From Paracoccaceae bacterium (lineage in GTDB: Bacteria; Pseudomonadota; Alphaproteobacteria; Rhodobacterales; Rhodobacteraceae), in the NCBI GenBank assembly GCA_958296035.1, contig OY282431.1, positions 3,518,037 through 3,582,036 of the forward strand: a stretch of 64,000 nucleotides of DNA. Direction: 5' to 3'. Below the pieces are notes generated by a model. It did no database searches and was not told the origin of the DNA. It saw only the letters and a list, made by a program, of their open reading frames with translations. A program made the translations under genes and the position numbers. Of this stretch, positions 19,211 through 28,489 are shown piece after piece. Numbering within the stretch: the first letter of the stretch is position 1; each line of letters begins with the position of its first letter.

Positions 19211-19776
19211 ACAGGTATGACGTGTTGACAACGCTGGTCCCGGTACTCCGGGATCGCCTCGTTATGTGCAATATCGGTTCCCCTTCCCAGGAACTGTACA
19301 GTCTGCTTGACCAGGATTCGAACTTCTACATGCTCGGCACAATGGGACTGTGCTCCTCGATCGGCCTCGGGCTGGCAATAGCGTGTGACGAGGATGTCAT
19401 CGCCATCGATGGCGATGGCTCGGTTCTGACCAATCTCGGTACATTGGCCACCATTGCCAATAATTGGCAAGAAAACTTTGTGCTGCTGATCATCGACAAC
19501 GGCAGTTACGGGTCGACCGGCGACCAGCCAAGCTACGCCAGTGCCAGGACCTCGCTAACCGAGGTCGCCAGAGCCTGCGGTTGCCAGCACGTCGTCGAAT
19601 GCGAGGCCGGCCAGGCGGCAACAGTCTTGACCGAAACACTTGCTGACCGCAAAGGCGGCGTAATTGTGTGCAAATGCGAGCCTGGACAGGTTTCCGTGCC
19701 GGTGGTGGACCTCGACCCGGTTGTCATTGGTCACCGCTTCATGGCCCGTCTGTCCAAAGGAAGATCCCGGGCCTAG
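19207..19776 (+). CDS. comE: Sulfopyruvate decarboxylase, beta subunit
   Basis: This is the C-terminal (PP) half of the same thiamine diphosphate enzyme, 189 residues. The TPP-Mg motif runs from DGDGS at residues 68-72 to IDNGSYGSTGDQPS at about 96-109. GTMGLCSSIGLGLA near 44-57 is the matching upstream block. Its ATG at 19207 overlaps the comD stop, so the two are made in step. The frame continues upstream to 18871 but that extension lies inside comD and is spurious. The product sulfoacetaldehyde is the substrate of Xsc, encoded 28 kb away in this window. Confidence 0.83.
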   Translation: MNRYDVLTTLVPVLRDRLVMCNIGSPSQELYSLLDQDSNFYMLGTMGLCSSIGLGLAIACDEDVIAIDGDGSVLTNLGTLATIANNWQENFVLLIIDNGSYGSTGDQPSYASARTSLTEVARACGCQHVVECEAGQAATVLTETLADRKGGVIVCKCEPGQVSVPVVDLDPVVIGHRFMARLSKGRSRA

Positions 19777-19880
19777 GCTCCAATTGCCAGTTCCGGACAC
19801 TGGGCAGGTCTCTGAGCTTCGCAGGTCCGCACAGCGTAGCATGGGTGTCGGCATTTCTGTCGCGCCGAGAGGCTGATCGA

Positions 19881-20732
19881 ATGACAGTACGAACCTTCGA
19901 CGAACGAATTTGCGCGCTGGGCGAGGGCCCGCTCTGGCATCCAGAGCGGGAACAGCTGTTCTGGTTCGACATTCTCGGAAAGTGCCTGCTATCGGTCGGC
20001 GGGAATAAACAGCAGCAGTGGCAATTCGACGAGCATGTTTCTGCCGCCGGCTGGGTTGACAACAACACCTTGCTTGTTGCTTCTGAAACTGCACTTTACC
20101 GGTTCAATATCGAGACAGGGCAAAAGGCTGTTGTCGTGCCGCTTGAAGCGGGCAACCCGCATACGCGGTCCAACGATGGTCGTGCCGACCGCCGGGGAGG
20201 ATTCTGGATCGGGACCATGGGACTTGGCGCCGAACCGGGAGCCGGGGCCATTTACCGCTATTACCGCGGTGAGCTTCGACTTCTCTACCCTGAAGTTACC
20301 ATACCGAACGCGATCTGTTTTTCTCCCGACGGTCAATTCGCTTTCTTTACAGATACTGCCCTTCGCCGGATCATGCGCCAGTCGCTCGACAACGAGGGTT
20401 GGCCGGTCGACTCGCCCCGGCCCCATATCGACTTCAACGGTTCTCGGCAAAATCCGGACGGCGCCGTTGTCGATGAAGAGGGTTTTCTCTGGGTAGCATT
20501 GTGGGGCTCAAATCTGATGTCACGATACACGCCGCAAGGGAAACTGGATCAGGAGATTTCAGTACCGAACGTTCAGCCAAGCTGTCCGGCTTTAGGCGGG
20601 AAGGAACTCAGGACACTGTTCATCACATCTGCGACACAGGGCCTGGCTGATCCATCGGAGTGGGACGGCAAGACCATGCAAACATTTGTGACGGTGGCAG
20701 GGCAATGTGAGCATCGGGTTGTCCTTGACTGA
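19881..20732 (+). CDS. SMP-30/gluconolactonase family protein
   Basis: A 283-residue six-bladed propeller of the regucalcin/gluconolactonase type. LGEGPLWHPE with the metal-binding glutamate opens the fold, NDGRADRRGGFWIGTMG carries the substrate-pocket Asn and Asp, and NPDGAVVDEEGFLWVALW carries the metal-binding and catalytic Asp pair. These enzymes hydrolyse sugar acid lactones. The start ATG 19881 is where homology begins. It lies about 100 bases after comE on the same strand and near a broken aldose epimerase, suggesting a former sugar-oxidation cluster; the actual lactone is unknown. Confidence 0.85.
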   Translation: MTVRTFDERICALGEGPLWHPEREQLFWFDILGKCLLSVGGNKQQQWQFDEHVSAAGWVDNNTLLVASETALYRFNIETGQKAVVVPLEAGNPHTRSNDGRADRRGGFWIGTMGLGAEPGAGAIYRYYRGELRLLYPEVTIPNAICFSPDGQFAFFTDTALRRIMRQSLDNEGWPVDSPRPHIDFNGSRQNPDGAVVDEEGFLWVALWGSNLMSRYTPQGKLDQEISVPNVQPSCPALGGKELRTLFITSATQGLADPSEWDGKTMQTFVTVAGQCEHRVVLD

Positions 20733-21204
20733 AACTTGGCAAGTGTGGTCGGGCATCCGAGCTTTTCCGTGCCTATCCGGCAACCTCGGCCAGATCGACC
20801 TACCCCGACTGCATTCCAGCATTCACGTACAGGCTCACCCGAAAATCTGAGCGACAATCGATTGCAAGGCTGAGCCCTGCCCGGGTGTAAACACGCCGCG
20901 AGAACCCGTGCCTCTGGCGTGCGCCCGGCGCGCCGCGCCCGACCCGCTTGTCGTCACGATTAGCACTCTCCTCCGCGACTTACCGTGCCATCTCCAGGTG
21001 ACGAGAAGCAGCCGTGACCCGAATTATGGACAAGCGGGGCTACTTTTCGCCCGGCAGCCCGAAATGCCCGGGCAGCAGGTAACTGGACTGAGCAGTACGC
21101 TACAGACCGGCGAAAGCGCCTGTGGAACGCCAGACCTCGCTTGTCAACTTTCATGAAGCCGGCTGACCTGCCGTTTTCTGAGTTCTGACACTTTGGGCAG
21201 CACA
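20733..21204. other. 472-bp stretch with no supportable gene
   Basis: Between the lactonase gene and the aldose epimerase pseudogene. Overlapping short frames on both strands do not resemble known proteins. It may include further eroded 3' sequence of the epimerase, since one of its shifted frames continues to about 20960. Confidence 0.4.
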
Positions 21205-21944
21205 TCATGCGGGAACAAGTCCATGGTAGCAGCGGGCCAAGAGCACTGCCTTCTGACGGTCGAACAATTCGGGCGGGCGTAATTCTCGCCCCGCTGCGAC
21301 GACTCCACCTGTTATAGGCATTGTCCATGCCTGCGCGTATCTCACAGTCGGTTCCAAAATCCAGTTCCGGTCGGCATTCGGGTTGCACATGGCAAATTGG
21401 CCGGCGGTCTCAGCCAGACTCCCCTTGCGCCAAACTGCAGGAGACTGCCTGACTCTCTTGCAAACCACGGATGAAATCCAATCCCGAACGGGAGCCGTTG
21501 ATCACCCGGATTGGCGACCTCGATTTCCATATGTAGCGCGCCAGTCTGGAGGCGGTAATGAAGAACAGCCTTGTATTCGAACAATCCGGGGCCGCTGCTG
21601 TTCAAGTGAAGACTTGCTGCGTTTGCCTGGCGGGGCCAGACCGACCACCTCGACTGGAAACCGTTTCCATGAATCGGATACGGCTCACCTTCGACGATTG
21701 TGGTCAGTCCACAAATGCCTCCCGGCGTTGAAAACCCACCGTTGGTGATACGGTTTGCGTAAGGCACAAGCACAATCGAACCTGATTCAAATGGTCCCGC
21801 ACGTCCATCTCCAGGACCAGTTCTGAAGATCGGCACTGGTCCGGAGGAAGTGTTGTAGTCGAACCGTCCTGTCGCACCGCCAGGTTCCTGGACTACTTCG
21901 GCGTGAACCAGGTCATCGGCAAGCAGTATTGTCGTGTGAGCCAA
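21205..21944 (-). pseudogene. Aldose 1-epimerase, frameshifted
   Basis: From ATG 21944 the frame encodes about two thirds of a galactose mutarotase-type protein: SIVLVPYANRI, YPIHGNGFQSRW and GIGFHPWF are all family landmarks, the last carrying a conserved active-site histidine. It then ends early at 21342 after MPTGTGFWNRL. The neighbouring frame picks up at LDFGTDCEIRAG and MDNAYNRW, which corresponds to the next conserved block (the DN..GW region holding catalytic-site residues), so one indel between roughly 21355 and 21385 separates them. Beyond that, the C-terminal strands degrade and no full-length product is possible. A normal enzyme has about 290 residues. Sequencing error cannot be excluded, but the decayed C-terminus argues for a real pseudogene. 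Confidence 0.7.
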
Positions 21945-22961
21945 CTGACTTCTTCAAGCCGACTCACGGATAAAGGAAGTCTTTCCTGATACCCTGCCCA
22001 GTCGGATTGCAGGTTTTCGAAAAGTGGATGAATTGTGCATTTCTGTCACAGGCTCCTTCGGGGCCTCGCTCAAGGTCTTGCACTTAATCCACGACGCTGC
22101 CTGAGCGTCGTGGATCGCCAGCAGAAGGGTGGACGGAGGTTTCTGCATGGCAGTATCAAAAGCTACTGACGCTGGTCAACACTGCCCCCTTTTCGTTTTC
22201 GTGGACTATCCCGCGCAAACTGAATTCGGTTGACGATTCGGCAGGCGCGGTACACCGCGAAATCATGGTTTCGGTCTGGCCTCCTGGTGTTGGTTCCGAT
22301 ACCAATCCGGATTGCTTCTGCGAGGCACTTGGCCGGGCTCAGTTCGTGTTCCTGGTGTTGAACCGCCGACGCCTGGTTGGGAAAGACTCTTCTCCTCAAG
22401 CGTGGAGAGACTGAAGTGTCTGACTTTCGGGCCCGCATTCCGGATAAGATCAGCGCATTGCAATTCCGGGGTCCGCCTGGCACCAGATGCGCGGGTCTCC
22501 GTGCAAGAGGCGAGGGTGACTTGTAGCGGATTCCGAATGGTCTGGCCCCCTTGAGGTGTCAGACAACACAGACCGACAGTAGATCCTGAACCCCGGAATT
22601 ATGACCATCAGTGTCAATTCGGGGCTGGAGGGTTCGCGGTGAGCGCCAGGCCCTCGACCGCAAGGTTTCGGCGTTACATCAAGCCTGGCAACTTTGTTCC
22701 GTGATCGAGAATCGCGGTTGATCCGGCAGGCAGGTTCCCGGGTGATCGCTAATCTGCTCAAGGCTCGCTTCCGGTACATTTGCCGGGCCGATGTGCAGTA
22801 TGGATATTGGTCTCGCCGAACTGGTATATTGCCGCTGAATGTGGTCTCATTCGGAACGGTAGTGACAATCATTTTCCTGCCTCCAATGGAACCGAGGATC
22901 GTGCGGGGTCCTCAGGTGCCGATCACACAGCGATGCAGGACATTTGCCAGGTCTGACACGA
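21945..22961. other. 1-kb intergenic stretch upstream of mutS, no supportable gene
   Basis: None of the short frames here resembles a protein family. Apart from the strong hairpin at 22087-22115, I see no RNA gene or repeat. Given the mobile-element debris on the other side of mutS, part of it may be remnants too old to recognise. The mutS promoter should lie near its right end. Confidence 0.45.
22087..22115. repeat. 12-bp perfect inverted repeat with 5-base loop
   Basis: ATCCACGACGCT at 22087-22098 pairs perfectly with AGCGTCGTGGAT at 22104-22115 around GCCTG. No T-run follows on either strand, so it is not a simple intrinsic terminator. It could be a transposon-end fragment, a protein-binding dyad or an RNA stem. 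Confidence 0.6.
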
Positions 22962-25622
22962 ATGGCCCCGACTTCTCCCGAAACGAGCCCAATGATCGCG
23001 CAGTACCTGCGCATCAAGAAGCAGCATCCGGGCGCACTTCTCTTTTATCGAATGGGAGATTTCTACGAACTGTTCTTCGACGATGCGGTGGTGGCTGCCG
23101 AAGCGCTCGACATTGCGCTGACCCGCCGTGGAAAGTCACCCAAGACAAGTTTTCCAATGTGCGGGGTACCTTGCCATTCTGCGGACAGTTATTTGCAGAC
23201 GTTGATCCGCAAGGGATTCAAGGTGGCGATTTGCGAACAGCTTGAAGATGCCGCGTCAGCTCGCAAGCGGGGCAGCAAGTCGCTGGTGAAGCGTGATGTG
23301 GTACGCATCATGACACCGGGCACGCTGACCGAGGACGCATTGCTGGCGGCCAGACAGCACAATTTCCTTGCGGCAATTGGCGACCTGCGTGGACAGTGCG
23401 CTATTGCGTGGGCCGACATGTCGTCGGGACAGTTGCGAGTCATGGGGTGTCCCGCTGCTGCTCTTGCTCCGCAACTTGCTCGCATTTCACCCAGCGAAAT
23501 CCTGGTTTCTGAAACGCTTGATGACGGCCTGGCCGAGCTGGCCGCCGAAGATGGTCGTCTTCTGACTCACCTTCCCCCATCCAGCTTTGACAGCACCGCT
23601 GGCGAAAAGCGCATCTCGAGAATGTTCTCGGTCCAGTTTGTAGATGGTTTCGGCGATCTGACCAGGGTCGAGATATCTGTTCTGGGAGCCCTGCTGGAGT
23701 ATGTCGAACACACGCAAAAAGGCAATCTTCCGCTTCTTCATTCTCCCGAGCGCGAATATCTGGAGGCAACCATGCAGATCGACGCTGCCTCCCGCCGCAA
23801 TCTTGAACTCACGACAAATCTCTCGGGCGGGCGCGAGCACACATTGCTGTCGGCACTGGACAGAACCGTTACTGCGGCCGGTTCCCGCCTCGTCAGCCAA
23901 AGGCTGTCGGCGCCTTCCCTCGACCTTGATGTCATAAGCAACCGACTGTTGGAGGTCTCCTATTTCCTCAAGGACTGCGACAAGCGGGAGGCGACAAACC
24001 AATGTCTGCGTAGAGTGCCGGATATCAGCCGTGCCCTGTCACGACTCTGCCTGGGCCGGGGCGGCCCCCGTGACATGGTGGCAATTCGCATTGGACTGCA
24101 ACAGGCAGCCGACATCCATCGATTGCTGAGGGCCGATGAAAACCTGCCCGAGAGCCTTGCCGAAACTCTCGACCACTTGATTGACCCGCAACCAATGGCC
24201 GACCGCCTGGAGCGGGCGTTGGTCGACGAACCGCCCCTGCTTGTCAGGGACGGTGGATTCGTTGCCCGTGGATACAGCATCAGCCTTGATCAGGAGCGAA
24301 AGATCAAGACCGATGCGCGCGCAGTAATTGCCACACTTCAGCAAGAATATGTCCAGTTAACCGGTATTCAGTCGCTCAAGATCCGGCACAACAACGTACT
24401 TGGCTATTTTGTCGAAGTCCCGAAGAGGCATGTCGAAAAAATGCAGGGGGAGGCCCTGGAGCGCACCTTTGTGCTGCGACAGGCGACGGCCGGCAGCAGC
24501 CGCTTCGGCAGCAGCGAGCTGGCCGAAACCGCATCGCGTATACTCAATGCCGACAACCGCTGTAGCGAGCTGGAACTCGAAATCTTTGAAAACCTCAGAA
24601 TCGAAATCGACAGAAGCGCTACCACCATATCGCTTGCTGCCGGATTTCTTGCTCGTCTCGATGTTGCGGCAGCATTTGCGAAGATTGCGCAGGACGAACA
24701 GTGGGTTCGTCCCATTGTCGACGGAAGCGACCACCTGGAAATTGTGGGTGGCCGCCATCCTGTGGTTGAGCAGTCGCTTCGCCACATGGGTGAACACCTT
24801 TTCGTGGCCAATGACTGCACCTTTGGCGAACGCGACGCGCAGCCCCGCATCAGCCTGGTGACCGGACCCAACATGGCTGGCAAGTCTACATATTTGCGTC
24901 AGAATGCGCTTATCGTGCTGATGGCTCAATCCGGGTCCTTTGTGCCGGCATCAAGCGCCAGAATCGGGCTCGTATCGCAACTCTTCTCGCGTGTTGGAGC
25001 TGCCGACGAACTGGCGCGGGGTCGATCCACATTCATGGTTGAGATGGTTGAGACTGCAGCGATACTCAATCAGGCCGATCACCGGGCATTTGTCATCCTC
25101 GACGAGATAGGACGTGGCACGGCAACCTATGACGGGCTGTCGATTGCATGGGCAACTCTAGAGTACATTCACGATTCCATCGGCTGTCGCACGTTGTTTG
25201 CAACCCACTTTCATGAGTTGACGCAGCTGACTTCCCGTCTTCAGCGCTTGCGGAACCTGACCCTGTCCGTTGCTGACTGGGATGGCAAGATTGTATTCCT
25301 GCACGAGGTTCGCGAGGGAGCGGCCGACCGATCCTATGGGGTTCACGTGGCAAGGCTGGCCGGAGTTCCTGGTCCGGTTGTCGAACGGGCTGATGTAATT
25401 CTCGATCTCTTCGAGAGTGAAGACCGTGACGGGCGCGGCAAGATGGCGAATGTTCTTGATGACTTGCCGCTATTTGTTGCTGCCAGCCAGTATGACCCGG
25501 GCGAAACGGCCAGATCACCTGTCGAGGACAGATTGCTGGGGGTCACTCCGGATGAATTGACACCCATTGATGCTCTCGAGTTGGTCTACGAACTCAAGAA
25601 GCTTGCGGGAAGTGGCGGTTGA
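22962..25622 (+). CDS. mutS: DNA mismatch repair protein MutS
   Basis: An 886-residue MutS. The mismatch-binding domain carries FYRMGDFYELF with the phenylalanine and glutamate that contact the mismatch. Connector, lever and clamp domains follow. The ATPase has Walker A GPNMAGKSTYLRQ, the STFMVEM signature, Walker B DEIGRGTATYDG and ATHFHEL. MutS recognises mismatches and recruits MutL. I chose ATG 22962 (MAPTSPETSPM) because family homology begins there; six further codons are open upstream. It appears to be transcribed alone, and the IS4/DruA element begins only 57 bp after its stop, pointing towards it. Confidence 0.97.
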   Translation: MAPTSPETSPMIAQYLRIKKQHPGALLFYRMGDFYELFFDDAVVAAEALDIALTRRGKSPKTSFPMCGVPCHSADSYLQTLIRKGFKVAICEQLEDAASARKRGSKSLVKRDVVRIMTPGTLTEDALLAARQHNFLAAIGDLRGQCAIAWADMSSGQLRVMGCPAAALAPQLARISPSEILVSETLDDGLAELAAEDGRLLTHLPPSSFDSTAGEKRISRMFSVQFVDGFGDLTRVEISVLGALLEYVEHTQKGNLPLLHSPEREYLEATMQIDAASRRNLELTTNLSGGREHTLLSALDRTVTAAGSRLVSQRLSAPSLDLDVISNRLLEVSYFLKDCDKREATNQCLRRVPDISRALSRLCLGRGGPRDMVAIRIGLQQAADIHRLLRADENLPESLAETLDHLIDPQPMADRLERALVDEPPLLVRDGGFVARGYSISLDQERKIKTDARAVIATLQQEYVQLTGIQSLKIRHNNVLGYFVEVPKRHVEKMQGEALERTFVLRQATAGSSRFGSSELAETASRILNADNRCSELELEIFENLRIEIDRSATTISLAAGFLARLDVAAAFAKIAQDEQWVRPIVDGSDHLEIVGGRHPVVEQSLRHMGEHLFVANDCTFGERDAQPRISLVTGPNMAGKSTYLRQNALIVLMAQSGSFVPASSARIGLVSQLFSRVGAADELARGRSTFMVEMVETAAILNQADHRAFVILDEIGRGTATYDGLSIAWATLEYIHDSIGCRTLFATHFHELTQLTSRLQRLRNLTLSVADWDGKIVFLHEVREGAADRSYGVHVARLAGVPGPVVERADVILDLFESEDRDGRGKMANVLDDLPLFVAASQYDPGETARSPVEDRLLGVTPDELTPIDALELVYELKKLAGSGG

Positions 25623-25671
25623 ACCTGCTTGCTCCACACTGCTGGAGTCTTCCGAACCAGTTGTCCCCGGG

Positions 25672-25679
25672 GCTGCAGC
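25672..25679. repeat. Target-site duplication, left copy (with 28136-28143)
   Basis: GCTGCAGC directly outside the left inverted end of the IS4-type element; the identical octamer follows the right end at 28136-28143. An 8-bp duplication fits IS50-like elements. Confidence 0.7.
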
Positions 25680-28135
25680 CTGCCCATTACCCAATAGTTG
25701 GCAGGACATTCAGTTTATTGAATGCACTCTCCGCTCCATACTCCGCCATACGGCGCATCACCTGTGACCCGGTCGCCAGTCGCGTGTAGCCTTCCCACAC
25801 CACCTGGTGACCCGGCGGACCATCATTCCTGCGGTTCAGATAACCGCCCATCCGCGCCACCAGCATTAACGCCCGACCCAGCGATATCTCCGACAACCCA
25901 AGCTCGTGCTCGGCAAGACGACGCTCCCGCGCATAGTCAAGCAACACCGCTATCTCGGCCTCCGACAGCATGTCGCAGGCCGGCAACTCCGGCGTGTCCC
26001 GACCCATCAGCGTCAACGCTGACAGCCGCCACGCCATCACCGCATTGATCGTCAGGGCTCGCTTCATGCGCGCCGCCGTGCTGTGGGCAATCTGCTCCAC
26101 CTGACAGCCGGTCTTCAGAATGCGGTGATAATCCTCTATCCGCCAGCGCAACCCGTAATACCCCAGAACACGCCTCGCATCCGCAACACACCCCACCGGC
26201 AAACTCGTCAACAGCAGCCACTCTATGCCGGCAACGCCCGCCGGAACCTGCCGCTCCCGGGCCTGCAACGCCGTCAGCACAAACGGCTCCCGGCCCAGAT
26301 GACGACGCTCCCGCACCGGCACCGGTATCGCCACCTCACACCACCGCAACTCGACTACAGCACGACGTGCCTCACGGCCCGCAAAGGCCTTCTGGCCTCG
26401 CGCCGAACGCCGCTTCGAGGCCCGGTCAACACAGACCTCAATCTCGCCGCATGACGGCACCGCACCAACCGTCCCGAACAGCTTCCGACCATCGCCAAGA
26501 ACCCGGTCGTGACGGGCCCGGACCAGCAACGCACTGCCGCCCCGACGGCCATGCTCGGCAAACACCGCCGCACTGTCCCCCTCGCGGTCCATCACCGCTA
26601 TGACCCGCACCTTCTTCAGGTCCGACGCCAGCTCACAGGTGTCCCGATAGCCACGCAACCAACGTCCCGTCTTGCGCTCCTCGGGCGGCCTGTCGCGGTC
26701 GCCCCCGACCGACCCACAGTCGAACTCGATGCGCGGGATGCCCAGCGGGATCCCCTCATCATTGACCGCCAGCGTCGTCTGCATGTGTATGCCAAGCGTC
26801 CCCGCCGACGACTTGTTGCGGGAGATGATCCCCAATCCCCGGCAGCCCCCATGGGTGGCCAGATTGATATCTGTCCCGTCCTGTATGCACAGCACCGTCC
26901 CGCTGCCCCGCATGCGACGCCGCGTCCGCTCCCGGTGCGTCGCCAGCATCGCCTCCGGCGTCAGTGCCGACTCATCGGGATACTCTATCATCCGGTAATA
27001 ACCTGACACTGCCGCTCCATCCCCGCACGCTGCCGAAAAGAACGTCTTCGCCGGTGCCATCGACCAGATGTGCACACTCTTGACAAGACGCTTGACCACG
27101 GCGCCGTGCAACGGCGCCTCGCCAAACTCATTGGCCGCCCACACCGACATGTCAAGCCCCTCGCCCGGCGACAGCGTCAATGACCGCCACGGCGGCGGCT
27201 CGCTGCCCCGGCCGCAGAGCCCCAGCTCACGCCGCCAAGTGGTGCTCAACGGGCGCATGAAGATCATCTTCCTGCCCACCCGTTGACCGCTCTTCGCATG
27301 CCGGCCGCGGCCCGTGCTGTCACCGACATAGACCCAGCCCGCAGCCCGCAGGCTGGTGCCGTCATGGCCCGCCGCACAGAAAGTCTCCACTAGCAGCGGA
27401 CGCACCTTGTAGCGGGCCTCGAAATCGGTCGCCAGGCGACGCCTGCACAGCCCCAGGGCACGCGAGGCCAGATTGCCACACGCCACATCCTTGCGGATCA
27501 GAAAGCGGGACATGCCCACCACGCGGCTCAAGGAAGCCTTCCGCTCGGCTTCAGTCCAGCCCAGCCAGCGCTCGCGAGCCCGCAGCCTCAGGGCCGGACT
27601 GGCAAACACAAAGCCCCCCAGCCAGCCGTGATCAGAGCCGATCAGATAGCGCAGTTGCCGGCCGGCATGCTGCACCGCACCCTGCGGATGCTCGTCATGC
27701 ATGAGACGCGCCAGGAGACGGGCCCGGGCCCGGTCGGTCACCGGCTCGAGGTGCAGGTTGTGGACCAGATCGGCGCGCTCGGGAACCGCGACCGGGGCCG
27801 GGACTGGAGCGGCGGTCATCCGTGGCCGCCGGGTGATGCCTGTGGTACGCCCGGCCGGCGGCAGACGGATGGCCCCGGTGGTCTCCAGTTCCTGCAGAGC
27901 GGCCATGCAGCTCGACAGGCGCAACCCGCCGCTGTGGTCGACAAAGTCGAAGTGTTGGCATACATGGCGGGCCATGGCCATGCGGCCGGCGAAGTGCTCG
28001 GCGGCTGGCAAGGCGGCCAGAACCCCGCGTCCGCGGTCGGAAAACAAGGTCTGGCGAATCGAAAGTTCCTGTGTCATGAGGCCGCAATAGCAGCCTCAAG
28101 ACGGATTGTCTAGTGCCTAGTTAAGCAATGGGCAG
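25680..28135 (-). mobile_element. IS4-family (IS50/Tn5-type) insertion sequence with DruA-fused transposase
   Basis: The element is 2456 bp. Its ends are inverted: CTGCCCATT at 25680-25688 and AATGGGCAG at 28127-28135, with weaker similarity over about 19 bases, the length of Tn5 ends, which also begin CTG. An 8-bp direct repeat GCTGCAGC sits just outside at 25672-25679 and 28136-28143, as expected of a target duplication (8-9 bp in IS50-like elements). One long gene fills the element; its stop codon lies inside the left end. No frameshift is visible, so it looks recently active. GCTGCAGC is itself palindromic. Confidence 0.8.
25687..28077 (-). CDS. DruA (DUF4338) - Tn5-type DDE transposase fusion
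   Basis: A 796-residue single chain. Residues about 20-305 match the DruA/DUF4338 family: LRYLIGSDHG, RERWLGW, SRFLIRKDV..NLASRALG, and PLLVETFCA...GTSLRAAGWVYVGDSTGRGR at roughly 228-259. Residues about 310-790 are a Tn5/IS4 transposase: WAANEFGEAPL DNA-binding start, catalytic D400 (IQDGTD), D497 (VMDREGD) and E648, with the IS4 signature Y641-2-R644-3-E648-6-K655, and a C-terminal GGYLNRRNDGPPG block. All catalytic residues are present. Ordinary Tn5 transposase is about 476 residues, so the N-terminus is a true additional domain. DruA is a component of the Druantia anti-phage system with unclear biochemistry; here it may bind or process DNA for transposition. Confidence 0.85.
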   Translation of the reverse strand: MTQELSIRQTLFSDRGRGVLAALPAAEHFAGRMAMARHVCQHFDFVDHSGGLRLSSCMAALQELETTGAIRLPPAGRTTGITRRPRMTAAPVPAPVAVPERADLVHNLHLEPVTDRARARLLARLMHDEHPQGAVQHAGRQLRYLIGSDHGWLGGFVFASPALRLRARERWLGWTEAERKASLSRVVGMSRFLIRKDVACGNLASRALGLCRRRLATDFEARYKVRPLLVETFCAAGHDGTSLRAAGWVYVGDSTGRGRHAKSGQRVGRKMIFMRPLSTTWRRELGLCGRGSEPPPWRSLTLSPGEGLDMSVWAANEFGEAPLHGAVVKRLVKSVHIWSMAPAKTFFSAACGDGAAVSGYYRMIEYPDESALTPEAMLATHRERTRRRMRGSGTVLCIQDGTDINLATHGGCRGLGIISRNKSSAGTLGIHMQTTLAVNDEGIPLGIPRIEFDCGSVGGDRDRPPEERKTGRWLRGYRDTCELASDLKKVRVIAVMDREGDSAAVFAEHGRRGGSALLVRARHDRVLGDGRKLFGTVGAVPSCGEIEVCVDRASKRRSARGQKAFAGREARRAVVELRWCEVAIPVPVRERRHLGREPFVLTALQARERQVPAGVAGIEWLLLTSLPVGCVADARRVLGYYGLRWRIEDYHRILKTGCQVEQIAHSTAARMKRALTINAVMAWRLSALTLMGRDTPELPACDMLSEAEIAVLLDYARERRLAEHELGLSEISLGRALMLVARMGGYLNRRNDGPPGHQVVWEGYTRLATGSQVMRRMAEYGAESAFNKLNVLPTIG

Positions 28136-28489
28136 GCTGCAGCTCTGCATGTCGGGCCCAAGTGGACCATCTCCGGCACTCCTTCGTCTCGGAGGCGGTG
28201 ATGGCAAGGCGCCGAGAGCCTCCCAGTGGACGGACGAATGCTCGGCCACATCCAGGAGAGCGCATCGAACTGCGCGGCCTTATCGCTTGGGCAAGCCATC
28301 GACAGATGGCGCGGGCGCGCTGTTGTGTTCCTGATACCCAAACTTGACCCCAAAACCGCCTCCTACCAGGCATCCACGGTGCCAGTTGGCGCGACGTCGG
28401 CTATCACTCTCTGGTGGTAACAGTCACCGCGAGCGGCTAATCGGAGCGCTGCTGACAGCGTGCCGCATCCTGGCAGCAGCGGCACGTTT

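Noticed and set aside
20960-20968. TTAGCACTC, half of the CIRCE element bound by HrcA
   Set aside because: The matching GAGTGCTAA at 9 bases is absent and no chaperone gene follows.
22163-22483. Minus-strand 106-codon frame as a possible integrase fragment
   Set aside because: No catalytic or family motif could be matched; composition resembles noncoding GC-rich DNA.
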